DNA of 22,433 bases from Hypsibius dujardini (lineage: Eukaryota > Tardigrada > Eutardigrada > Parachela > Hypsibiidae), in contig LRSR01012865.1 in assembly GCA_001579985.1 (NCBI GenBank), forward strand, positions 1 to 22,433. The letters are read 5' to 3'. The notes beneath the pieces were generated by a model, which was not told the DNA's origin, did no database searches, and saw only the letters and a program-made list of their open reading frames with translations. Below are positions 1 through 8,897 of this stretch, piece after piece. The translations under genes were made by a program, and so were the position numbers. Position 1 is the stretch's first letter. Each line of letters begins with the position of its first letter.

Positions 1-612
1 GCTATTTCCGGTGTGCCGCGTCAGTTTTTGTGAAGGCTTTAATGCCAGCCGTCAATCAAGGCAGCGTCGATCAATTCAGTTTTCTCCCTTTGTCGGCCTT
101 GCCTTCTCCCTTGCCAAGGGGATTCCCACCTCGCATAGATCAGTCGAAAGAGAAATGAATTTCCTGATTCACTTTAATGTTTGGCAGGATGGAAAACGTA
201 AAATCAAAATGTGGGATCCATCCGAGAAATTACAAAACGTTAAATTTTCAAAGCAGCGTAAATACAGATCGCCTTTTACGTTTATCCAAGTCACGTGACC
301 ATTTTAACTGCTGTAAAGTGAACAAAATTGTGCTACCCGTTGGTTTCTGCCGAATGCCTCAACAATGAGTCCAGATGTCTAGGTGTCGCTCCACAAAAAA
401 ATTTATTGCCAAGCGAGAAAAAATTAATTGTTTTTTTTTATTCAACCAAATAAACCGTAAAAGTGCGAGTCAACTGCGGCTCACTACCGTATTTTCTTTA
501 TATAAATAATTTTTTATCATTGTTTTGCTATGGAGATCTGTACAGTGTGTACAGTGCGTATCGGTAACTTAACGGCATCGTGGGAACAACGAAGACACAG
601 TTTCGCGCCAGC
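1..612. other. Upstream stretch with no recognised gene
   Basis: I see no convincing coding exon here. The open frames near 11-368 have no domain character and no good splice sites. The stretch turns A/T-rich from about 400, with poly-T and poly-A runs and a TATATAAA-like run near 499. It may be intergenic DNA or distant upstream DNA of the putative gene starting at 974. Confidence 0.4.
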
Positions 613-777
613 TTTCGTCAGCTTACTCCTTGTGCTCGATTGATTGATTGTACAGTCGTGCTTTTCCGTCTTTCTCCCTACAGTGGTAATTTGATGAACT
701 GAACTGAATAGGCACGACCCGGGTTGGTTAAAATTCACGGGTAGGGCAGAAAAGTGTTCCTTGAGGTCGCGAGCATA
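613..777 (+). mobile_element. MITE family A, copy 1 (5'-truncated)
   Basis: This stretch is nearly identical to the right-hand part of the complete copy at 1201-1466, from the TTTCGTCAGCTTACTCC block to the right terminus. It ends GAGCA followed by TA, consistent with a TA target site. Homology to copy 2 stops abruptly to the left of about 613, so the left half is missing or replaced. No coding capacity is visible, so this is a non-autonomous element. Confidence 0.6.
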
Positions 778-973
778 AATTGATATGTTTATTGACCCGC
801 CCACAGCCAGGGCTAATTACAGTTTTATATCGTCGCATTAGCAGTACAAGTGCGACAGGAACGCGTAACGTCTTTCATCTTTTATGTCGGAATGAATAAC
901 AAATGAATTAAGTGGTGCTGGTGCGAGGAGAGGCTTTAACTGAGGTGCCATGCACATATTACGTAATAAAAAA

Positions 974-2649
974 ATGGCCTTTTTCGAGGGAAAGCTGCAC
1001 TTCGACAGTCTCAGTCAGCTGTCCACGAGGAAGCGGCCAAGGCCGGTGGCGGTCTGTCTGCCCGACCACCCACCTACCCTGATGATCAAAACAATACTGG
1101 AGGGCGGAGTCTATTTTACTGGTGAGTAATCAAGAGTCCAGACTAACCAGCTACCCTCCTCTGATTACGTAATATGTGAATGGCGCCTTAAGGTTTATCG
1201 TATGCTCGCGATCCCAAGAGACAGATAAGCCCCGCCTCTCTCGGTATGACCCTGCACTCGATTGAACGTTCAATCTGATTCACTCTTCTCTGATTGGTTC
1301 ATTTCGTCAGCTTACTCCTTGTGCTCGATTGATTGATTGTACAGTCGTGCTTTTCCGTCTTTCTCCCTACAGTGGTAATTTGGTGAACTGAACTGAATAG
1401 GCACGACCCGGGTTGGTTAAAATTTACGGGTAGGGCAGAAAAGTGTTCCTTGAAATCGCGAACATACGGCCGATAAACCGTGCAGCCTTGTCGAGTCTTC
1501 ACATTTTCCCTCGGCAACGGACTTCAAGATGTTTGTTATGCAATCGACACGCAAGAATGAAAACCAATAATATTACATATCTCTGTTGCTTGCGGTTATG
1601 AACCTGTCTGTGTTTTTGGGGGCGGCATTATTTTCGTAAACTTGAACGTGCGCAACGAAGCAGTGAGACTGGTCACGTGCCGATTGTTTATTGCGATGTC
1701 TCGGATTCGGACCATCTAAACCATAATAATAATACGGTACATAAACATGTATTGAAAGATTCTCCTGACGTTAAATAAATAAATGGATCAATAAGTATTA
1801 GAAGTCATACTGCTTTTACCTTTATTAGGACTGGTATCACTGACGATCACTGACGATCACTGACGATCACTGACGATCACTGGTTGGAAAAAGCCTAATA
1901 TGGCGCAAAGTGAGGAAAGGAAGATGCTAATGGAAAAGAGCGCACAGGGTGCATCCCCGACACCCGCCAGGTGGCGTCCCCGACACCCGCCAGGGTGCGT
2001 CCCCGACACCCGCCAGGTGGCGTCTTTAGTGTACAATGCGCCCCAATCGCATTGACTGAAAACGCGGCGAAATTTCTAGCTTCGCGATCAGCTGATCGAT
2101 AGTCCATCCCACACCAAACTTAGCCTAGCTGTGCTTAGCCAAACTTAATGTGCAATCTGCGAATACATTTGATCGCGGAGCGGAACCTTCCACCGCATTC
2201 GTCGCCGATCCTTGTTTCTCGATTGGAGAGTTGCAGATTTGGCTGTCGGTGTTTAAATTGCTGGCAGTTAGTTACTCGAAAGAGTTCGAGCCGATTGTCT
2301 TCGTCGTCTTGTTCTACAGCTGATGTCGGGGTGTCGGGGTGTCGGGTAAACTTCCAGTAAATAAGGGATCCAGGATGCCAGTGGCGACGATGCTTTCAAG
2401 GCCCGCCAGCAAGCAAATTCATTGGCCGCAAGTTTTTTCCTTGACAAAAATCTTTTGTTTTGTTTTGAAGTCTCAGGGAAATTTCCAAACCAAACGCAAC
2501 CTAGCGTACAGACTTACCACCCTGTGCAACCCAATACGAGTGAAGGACTCTGGAATGGACCACTTGACTTGCCGTACCCTGGAATGGGCCACCGAGTGGC
2601 AGGGGGCGCTCTGTCGCACATTAATCGAAAACAGAAAGTCACTGCATAG
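974..2649 (+). CDS. Putative two-exon small protein, function unknown
   Basis: The proposed exons are 974-1121 and 2471-2649, giving a 108-residue product. Exon 1 starts at an ATG in good context (AAAAATGGC), reads 49 codons and ends in a strong donor (ACTG|GTGAGT). The acceptor at 2470 follows a T-rich tract (TTTTGTTTTGAAG|TC). Both ends are phase 1, so the join stays in frame and runs to a TAG. The N-terminal half begins MAFFEGKLHFDSL and includes RKRPRPVAVCLPDHPP; the C-terminal half is rich in Pro, Gly, Asn and Gln (for example SGKFPNQTQP). No TM segment, signal peptide or family is recognised. The 1.35-kb intron holds a complete MITE and two small tandem arrays. Phase agreement is the main support. 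Extra exons could lie between the two, or the pair could be fortuitous; RNA evidence is lacking. Confidence 0.4.
1201..1466 (+). mobile_element. MITE family A, copy 2 (complete)
   Basis: The ends are inverted repeats: TATGCTCGCGATCCCAAG on the left, and the right end reads TATGTTCGCGATTTCAAG on the opposite strand. A TA dinucleotide lies at each terminus, as expected for Tc1/mariner-type target sites. The element is about 266 bp with no coding capacity. It lies inside the putative intron of the small gene 974-2649. Its flanks (GGTTTATCG on the left, CGATAAACC on the right) are also inverted, so it may have landed in an older palindrome. Confidence 0.65.
1836..1882. repeat. 10-bp tandem repeat (ACTGACGATC), about 4.5 copies
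   Basis: The decamer ACTGACGATC is repeated almost perfectly head to tail. It lies within the putative intron of the small gene. No function is visible. Confidence 0.85.
1948..2027. repeat. About 26-bp tandem repeat, three copies
   Basis: A GC-rich unit containing TCCCCGACACCCGCCAG is repeated three times, with GGTGGCGT or GGTGCGT linkers. It lies in the putative intron of the small gene. Confidence 0.8.
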
Positions 2650-2795
2650 GCAGCGACCTCTATAGTGAGCTTTTCCCAACTGTCCAATCATTCGTTTTTT
2701 AAACATGTTTCCACAACTTTCCTTCATTTTGAATAGGCGTTCCACCGGGGTTATCGATTATTTGCTGTCGTTTAAGACCTTGGTGAAATCTAAAA

Positions 2796-3268
2796 TAGAG
2801 ATCAACATCCGCGCGCGACGCGACGCGACGCGGACGCGACGCGGAAATACCGCACCGCTCCGCGTGGAAAAATAGCTAATGTTTCCGCGTCGCATCCGCG
2901 GCGCGTCAGAGTTGAACCGCTCCGTTCCGCGCCGCGTATTCGAAGAGAGCGCTTAATTTCTGAAGCAGTCAGTGTTCCGTTGATCTTTTATTCCTGAAGT
3001 GGAACCTCACGCCTGATCGTTGATTTTGAATCTCTTATACCGATCTGTTTCAGAAGCTAAAAAAGTTATAAATTTTCCACTTCAGTTTATTTCCGCGTCA
3101 CGTTATAGTTTATTTCCGCGTCGCACCGCGTCGCTTTCTAAAATTGTGTTTTCCGCGTCGTTCCGCGTAGACTTAAACTTCCTAACTTCCGCGCGATTCC
3201 GCGCCGCGTAAAATTTGAAACAGTTTTTCCGCGTCCGCGCAGGAAAAGTCACGCGATGTTGATCTTTA
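2796..3268. mobile_element. hAT-type MITE, 473 bp, with 8-bp target duplication
   Basis: The left end is TAGAGATCAACATC and the right end, read on the other strand, is TAAAGATCAACATC: a 14-bp terminal inverted repeat with one mismatch. Both ends are flanked by ATCTAAAA (2788-2795 and 3269-3276), the 8-bp target duplication expected for hAT elements. The TA-G-first terminus also fits the hAT pattern. The interior is packed with CGCGTCG and CCGCGTCG motifs near both ends, reminiscent of subterminal transposase-binding repeats. There is no credible ORF, so the element is non-autonomous. Confidence 0.7.
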
Positions 3269-3486
3269 ATCTAAAACCTGTCTGGAAGTTGCCCATTCCA
3301 GGGTTCGGGATAGTCAAATGGCCCATTCCAGGACCTCCAAACTTCACAGATGCGGCGAGAAAACGAAAAATGCAATGGTTTTAAATTTGTCGATTTAACA
3401 AGTTCCGTCACAGACACCGGGATGCAGTCAGACTTCTTGACACACGTTCAGCCGAGAAACTGCAGCCGAAATATAATCATCCACTG

Positions 3487-3590
3487 TACGCTCCCGATCT
3501 CAAGGGCCGATTATGCCCCGCCCCCGCTGATTCACATCAAGCTTCAGCGGATCGTTCAATTCCATTCATTCACTCGTCCATGATTGGCCC
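3487..3590 (+). mobile_element. MITE family A, diverged fragment
   Basis: The segment starting TACGCTCCCGATCTCAAGGG resembles the left end of copy 2, followed by a shared GCCCCGCC block, a TTCAAT/ATTCACTC block and a TGATTGG block in the same order. Similarity is patchy and ends near 3590. I read it as an old, diverged remnant of the same family. Confidence 0.4.
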
Positions 3591-3611
3591 GTCGGTTTTT
3601 GCCTGACGGGC
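3587..3611. other. Small perfect hairpin
   Basis: GCCCGTC at 3587-3593 pairs with GACGGGC at 3605-3611 around an 11-base T-rich loop. It resembles a bacterial terminator by eye, but in this eukaryotic context it is only a short inverted repeat. Confidence 0.35.
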
Positions 3612-3952
3612 TTTGCTACCTTGCTTGATTGAAATGATGATTTCGGTGTCAGAATTTTGAAGTCAATAAAGCTGAAGTGAATCTGAATGAAGTGAATCAG
3701 GAATTAAGTGAATGAAAAATCAGACGAGCGACGGAACGTGTTTTCGGGCCGGACCTAAAATCGACTCCTGGGATCGGAAGCGTACAGTATGTGACAAGGA
3801 AATACCTGTACGAAGTTACAACGACTGCTACGATTATCAGAATGCCCGGAAAAATTTCCTACCAAGGTCACAAAGGGGGAGGGGCTGAATGCCGTGACGT
3901 CACCGTCTGACTGAGCTCCCTCATAAGACAGCGCTTTTCCTGTGAATTCTGT

Positions 3953-4217
3953 AATAGCTCCAAGGCGCGTCCTGGGGGGGTGGCAAATGGGCAGTTGCCC
4001 CCCCCTTTTCTGTAATAGCTCCAAGGCGCGTCCTAGGGGGGGTGTGGCAAATGGGCAGTTGCCCCCCCCCCCCTTGTCCGTGACCCAATGGTACCCCCTG
4101 ACGTTTTTTAGAGTAAAAATAGCAAAATCATACCAACATATTTAATATATTTAAAATTAAAAATTATGCCCCGCCCCCCCCCGTACCGGAAGGTCTAGAC
4201 GCGTCTATGAATAGCTC
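3953..4217. mobile_element. hAT-like short element with duplicated left end
   Basis: AATAGCTC occurs at 3953-3960, 4014-4021 and 4210-4217. Between the second and third copies lies a segment starting CAAGGCGCGTCCTAG and ending, on the other strand, CATAGACGCGTCTAG. This is an imperfect terminal inverted repeat with an 8-bp flanking duplication. The first 61 bp, target site included, are repeated once (3953-4013), so the left end has been tandemly duplicated. The interior has long C and G runs and an A/T-rich core and does not code. Confidence 0.5.
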
Positions 4218-4436
4218 CATTAGTGGCCATAAGTCTGGCTGAGACCGCGTGCACTTTTATTCACACTGATTTGTGTCTCGTGGAAATTGAAGAGAACGCC
4301 GGAACGGTTTGAACTGATCATCGCTCCTGCGCATCCCTTTGTAATAAGATCCTCGGGGAAATGGGATGAATTGTGCTTTTGACATCTCATCTTATGCCGT
4401 GGGGAGCTTCATCTCGTGATGCAGATGCATTTTTGA

Positions 4437-4445
4437 TATAAAAAG
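4437..4445 (+). promoter_or_regulatory. Candidate TATA box of the GPCR gene
   Basis: TATAAAAAG lies about 100 bp before the receptor's start codon, so initiation near 4465-4475 would give a leader of roughly 70 nt. It is preceded by the palindrome ATGCAGATGCAT (4419-4430). Position and consensus fit; there is no transcript evidence. Confidence 0.35.
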
Positions 4446-4537
4446 CAATGCTTGTTGCGCGCTCTCGACATACTGCGCAGTCTAGGAAAGAACGAATAAC
4501 AATAATTTGCTAATAATTCTCGTACTTCTTTAAAAAC

Positions 4538-6702
4538 ATGGAAAATTATTCCGTTCCTCGCCAGGACTCGAATCACTCTTTTCCACTGAGGAATTCCACC
4601 ATGGTCGTTCCTAAAGAGACCTTGATCGCATGGGCCGCGGTCATGCTGATCCTCTGCCTGTTCGGGGTCATCTTCAACGCCATTCTCATCGGCGTGATCG
4701 CCGCGTCCAGGCGATTGCGCCAGGGCACCGGCGTCCTCATCCTCAACCTCATCATCACCTGCTTCCTCATGTGCGGCATCCATTATCCCCTTCACACCCT
4801 GCTGGTGATGGGGAGGAATTTCTGGGCCTTCTCGCCCGAGCAATCCTGCATCGCCGCGCATTATCTCCTCAACGTGACCAATTTCACTTACAATTGGGCG
4901 GACGCTTCGTTGGGCATCAACCGCGTGATCGCGACCATCTTTCCGGGGTACTACCACGCCTGGACGAGCCGGAGGGTCGGCTGGATCACCATCATTCTCT
5001 GTTGGGGTAAACTAAGAAATTAAAAAAAAAAATTCTAAACTTCTAAAACAATTATAATTTTTAGTGAATTTTTAGTGAAAACGGTTGTAAAAGAGTAATA
5101 GAAAAGTCATTGGTAATTAAGATTTCGCTAATTCACAAAAATTAGTCAGCGAACTAATTACTTAACTAACGGTTGATTTTGCTTTCCTTAGGTATTAGTG
5201 CCGGCACGAATTTGCCCTTCTGCTTCGGCCGATGGAACGGATGGTACTCGGTATCGAATTTGGGGCAGTGTGGAATGACGATTAGAGGATCCTCTGCAGT
5301 TTGGGTTATGTCCGCAAATACTTACGTACCCTACGGGATTGTCACCTTTGCCACGGTGGTGGTGGTGGGGAAGCTGCTGCTCCGTTGGCTCGGACAGACC
5401 GTCGGGCAGGCCGCTCAACAGGCGTTGCTGTTTAGACGGCGACTGAATTTAGCCAAGACCTTGCTGCTGTCCTTTTTGTTCTCGTTGCTGTGTAGCATCC
5501 CGTTACCGATTGTGTCCGGCTTCTATCCCTGGGCGTATGGAATGGTTCCGTCGTTGTCGCTGTGGTTCCGGGTGTTGATGGTCTCGCAGTCCGTCTTCTC
5601 GCCGGTAAGTGAGGGGCTCTGCCGGTAAGTGCTTAGCTGTGACGAGCGTTAATGATGAACGCTGCGTTGATATTACGCGAAGTCACGCGAAGTGACCGTG
5701 AACCCACGCGAAGTGCGTGGACCACGCATGTCGGACCCACGCGGAGTGGTCGTGAACCCACGCGGAGTGGTCGTGAACCCACGCGAAGTGGCCGTGGACC
5801 CACGCGGAGTGGTCGTGAACCCACGCGGAGTGGTCGTGAACCCACGCGGAGTGGTTGTGAACCCACGCGGAGTGGTCGTGGACCCACGCGAAGTGACCGT
5901 GAACCCACGCGAAGTGGCCGTGGACCCACGCGGAGTGGTCGTGAACCCACGCGGAGTGGCCGAGAACCCACGCGGAGTGGCCGAGAACCCTGTTCCATGC
6001 CATCTCTGGATCAAGGTTCAATCTTGATCCAAATACATTGCACACATCTTATCAGTATTCGATTTCCGATTCCCGTAATACAGTGCGTGCATTGACGGTC
6101 CCTCTTCGTTGAAATCTTATGATTCCTGGGTGATCCAAAAATACTTGTTAAGACTGTAACTGAAATACGAGAAATAATTCCATATTATAATTAATTTTGA
6201 AAATTCGCAATAATTTCAAGAGCTTGAAGATCGCAGTGGTTGATAGTTGCAATGGCGCGCCGAGGGGGGGGGGTGTTTTGTTGATCTAAAACCCCCTCGA
6301 AAGTAAAAAAAGTGCCCCAGGGGTCCCCCATTAGAGAAAAACACTATGATTGAGAATTGTCATGCAATACTCCCCTCTTACGTTCTATCGGAAATATTTC
6401 GGATACAATAAAAAAACACCCCCCTTAAACCAAAGCTCGGCGCGCCACTGGATAGTTGAGGATATAATTTTACTTCTTTAGTATAAGATATCGTGGTTTT
6501 TCTTTGTACTTTCAACAAAAAAAGTTCTTGCTTTTTTCTTGGTCGGCAGGTAATATTTTTCGCCTACAACGAAGACTATCGCAACGGATTTCTGCAAAAG
6601 TTCCGCAAGACGAGAGTGGATGCTTCGCGCAGTGCCGCTCGGTCAGGCATCCTGGAGCTGAAGCAGCGCACCAGCCACCGACCGAGTGGCTCCACTGTGT
6701 GA
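4538..6702 (+). CDS. Rhodopsin-like (class A) G-protein-coupled receptor, three exons
   Basis: The exons are 4538-5006, 5192-5604 and 6550-6702, joining in phase to 344 residues. This is a seven-helix plasma-membrane receptor; the ligand is unknown. The N-terminus has three N-glycosylation sequons (N3, N12, N19). Visible landmarks are TM1 with N47, TM2 with LNL at 69-71, ECL1 Trp96, the disulfide pair C104 and C183, TM3 ending in N128-R129-V130 followed by P136, TM4 W156, TM6 CSIP at 257-260, and TM7 SPVIF at 293-297 with a short basic tail. Several class A signatures are altered: the TM2 Asp is Cys75, DRY is NRV, CWxP is CSIP and NPxxY is SPVIF. The first ATG has A at -3 and G at +4; Met22 (CCACCATGG) also has an excellent context. 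Intron 2 (945 bp) holds a minisatellite and a MITE. The class is clear, the subfamily is not. Confidence 0.85.
5676..5991. repeat. 21-bp minisatellite in GPCR intron 2
   Basis: The unit is close to CCCACGCGGAGTGGTCGTGAA, about 14 copies, with GCGAAGTG/GCGGAGTG and GTGAA/GTGGA variants. The unit is a multiple of three and free of stops in several frames, which creates long spurious ORFs on both strands. It lies between exon 2 and exon 3 and is not coding. Confidence 0.9.
6250..6450. mobile_element. hAT-type MITE, 201 bp, perfect 8-bp target duplication
   Basis: The left end is CAATGGCGCGCCGAG and the right end, on the opposite strand, CAGTGGCGCGCCGAG. Both are flanked by GATAGTTG (6242-6249 and 6451-6458). 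A CA-G terminus plus an 8-bp duplication is the hAT signature. The inverted match continues in part into G-run/C-run stretches. It sits in intron 2 of the GPCR, about 100 bp upstream of the exon 3 acceptor. It is non-coding. Confidence 0.85.
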
Positions 6703-7014
6703 TGCAAACAAAGTGATCAGAAATAGTTTTAAGTGCTAGTACTAGTTAGTCGCTAATTTCCCCCGTGCCCCCTGCCACTGCTTCTCCGCATTCTTAAGAT
6801 CATTACTAATGCGCATACTGTGAACCTTTGTTCTCGTTTTCTTTTCATACTTCTTGCTGCATTTTCTGTTACGCCTTCAATGTATATATACATGCTTGTT
6901 GTTCGACTTCTTAGACACCGCACGGCGGTACACCGGAACCTCGTAAAAGGTGGCAGCGCAATATGGAACGTCTGCCAACTGCACGAGGTCGATAAGGGGG
7001 ATAAGGGCGGGATG

Positions 7015-7020
7015 AATAAA
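7015..7020 (+). terminator. Candidate poly(A) signal for the GPCR gene
   Basis: AATAAA lies about 310 bp after the receptor stop codon and is the first canonical hexamer I noticed downstream. Cleavage would fall near 7035-7050. The 3' UTR (6703 onward) shows no other feature. Confidence 0.4.
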
Positions 7021-7138
7021 AAGGGACAATAACTGCGCCTTTTATTCCTCCTCTTCACCGAACAGCAACACAGAAGCCTGAAGCTGAATTAGGCGTTTGT
7101 TCGCTCATGCATGCAACCAAAGACGTTTTATATTGCGC

Positions 7139-7386
7139 GTTGCACTGGCGCACTGCACCGACAGACCGCACTGGCGCACTGCACCGACAGACCGCACTGG
7201 CGCACTGCACCGACAGACCGCACTGGCGCACTGGCGCACTGCACTGGCGCACTGCACTGGCGCACTGCACTGGCGCACTGGCGCACTGCACTGGCGCACT
7301 GGCGCACTGCACTGGCGCACTGCACTGGCGCACTGCACTGGCGCACTGGCGCACTGCACTGGCGCCATGCACTGGCGCACTGCATT
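7139..7386. repeat. 13-bp/8-bp composite minisatellite (array I)
   Basis: The main unit is ACTGGCGCACTGC (13 bp), interspersed with an 8-bp short form (GCGCACTG) and, at the left end, three longer units containing ACCGACAGACCGC. The period is not a multiple of three but the unit lacks stops, so all frames on both strands stay open; the resulting Cys/His-rich peptides are artefacts. Array II (7878-8100) is nearly the reverse complement. Confidence 0.9.
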
Positions 7387-7877
7387 GGATCATAATCGGC
7401 CCTTCCGATCAAATTCTCGTTTATAAAAAGACATAAAATTGAGTTAGATAAAGGATGACACAGGAACAACACTCGACTTGGAACAACTCAGACGAAATAA
7501 TGAAATGGAGAGCGCTCATCCATTCCCACTCAAGATTTTGCACAACAGTTCGGCTCAATTCAAACTAGTTTAGTATAAATGAGAAGAGTCCATAGTTCAC
7601 TTTCGGAGGGAAATATGCTGCTTCTCTCCGGTTCACTTTTCTCTCTTCTCTCTCCTCACAGATCAACCGCGCACATTCTAGCATGTGCTCTTCGATGATT
7701 CATAACCATTTTTGGCTTTAGAAGAAGGAAAAGTGCCAAATGCACAATTCATTTATTCGGTAGTTATTTTTTATCTTTTTGAGTACTCATCATTCACAGT
7801 TTTGCCAATAAATCTAAAAGTGTTTGTCTCTGTTCGCGAAAAAATGGGCGGGAAATTGACCGGAAAGCAGGATCGCG
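7387..7877. other. Spacer between the two inverted minisatellites
   Basis: I see no gene. The stretch contains a TATAAAAAG motif near 7425, a CT-rich tract around 7620-7660 (TCTCTCTTCTCTCTCC) and otherwise mixed-composition DNA. Confidence 0.4.
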
Positions 7878-8100
7878 GTGCGCCAGTGCGCCTGCGCGGT
7901 GCGCCAATGCGGTGCGCCAGTGCGGTGCGCCTGTGCGGTGCGCCAGTGCGGTGCGCCAATGCGGTGCGCCAATGCGGTGCGCCAATGCGGTGCGCCTATG
8001 CGGTGCGCCAGTGCGCCAATGCGCCTATGCGGTGCGCCAGTGCGGTGCGCCAGTGCGGTGCGCCAGTGCGGTGCGCCAGTGCGGTGCGCCTGTGCGGTGC
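7878..8100. repeat. 13-bp minisatellite (array II)
   Basis: The main unit is GGTGCGCCAGTGC (13 bp) with an A-for-G variant (GCGCCAATGC), a TGTG/TATG variant and occasional short units; about 17 copies. The reverse complement, GCACTGGCGCACC, differs from the array I core by one base, so the two arrays are related and inverted. It is not coding. Confidence 0.9.
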
Positions 8101-8417
8101 ATGTTTATATCCCGTTTCACTTTGCTTCCCATTTCAGTTATTTCAGTTGCGCCCCGGGACAACAGGGATGTGGTGTCAGTGTCTTGCTCCGAAAACGACT
8201 TTTTTTTGAAGCGAAGTAGAAACGAAAATGACAGGCAACGACGGTTCCCATGATGGACGGCAGCAGTGCATATCCCACAAAGATCGCGTACCGTATAGGT
8301 TCTGGCATGTGGCATCAACAAGCGTAAAAAGGTGGTAGCAGAGTCAAGATGGTAGTAGCAGAGTCAAGATGGTATGCCACGTTGCCCTTCGATCAACGTC
8401 ATCGTTACATTCAGTTC

Positions 8418-8456
8418 GGTGGACCCCGAACTGACCGTCGGTCTTCGGGGTCCACC
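8418..8456. other. Perfect 13-bp-stem hairpin
   Basis: GGTGGACCCCGAA (8418-8430) is exactly complementary to TTCGGGGTCCACC (8444-8456). The 13-base loop contains GACCGTCGGTC, itself a 4-bp stem. It sits just left of the CCTTCCGGA array and shares its GACCGTCGG vocabulary. Confidence 0.75.
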
Positions 8457-8489
8457 GTCAACCCTCCCGAGTACTCGGTAACTTTCTGA

Positions 8490-8897
8490 ACTGGCCGTCA
8501 GTTTTCCGGATATATCGTCACCCTTTCGGAACGATCGGTAACCTTCCGGACTGACCGGTGACCTTCCGGACTGACCGGTGACCTTCCGGACCTTTTGAAC
8601 TGACCGCTGACCTTCCGGACCTTTTGAACTGACCAACGACCTTCCGGACTGACCGACGACCTTCCGGACTGACCGGTGACCTTCCGGACTAACCGGCGAC
8701 CTTCCGGACCTTTCGGACTGACCGGTGACCTTCCGGACTGACCGGTGACCTTCCGGACTAACCGGCGACCTTCCGGACCTTCCGGACTGACCGGCGACCT
8801 TCCGGACCTTCCAAACTGACCGGGGACCTTTCGGACTGACCGGCGACCTTCCGGACCTTCCGGACTGACCGTGGTTTTGCCGGTTAAGCCGTCGAGC
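8490..8897. repeat. CCTTCCGGA/CTGACCGG composite tandem array
   Basis: Units of about 20 bp (CCTTCCGGACTGACCGGTGA) alternate with 29-bp units that contain a second CCTTCCGGA. Variants carry CTTTTGAACTGACC in place of the second block. The TCCGGA palindrome recurs throughout. Long reverse-strand ORFs here, rich in GQSGRSPVSPEG, come from the repeat and do not look like a real protein. Confidence 0.85.

Noticed and set aside
11-368. ORFs of 95 and 63 residues at the left edge
   Set aside because: They overlap in different frames and have no domain character and no supporting splice sites.
5633-6095. Long ORFs on both strands over the GPCR intron 2 repeat
   Set aside because: They come from a stop-free 21-bp unit whose length is a multiple of three. 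Flanking exons splice around the array and the peptides are pure repeat.
7055-7472. Several overlapping 90-114-residue ORFs rich in Cys, His, Ala and Arg
   Set aside because: All frames on both strands are open because the 13-bp unit has no stop. No unique coding sequence flanks it.
7139-8100. CRISPR-like appearance of the minisatellites
   Set aside because: Units are head to tail without unique spacers, and the genome is eukaryotic.
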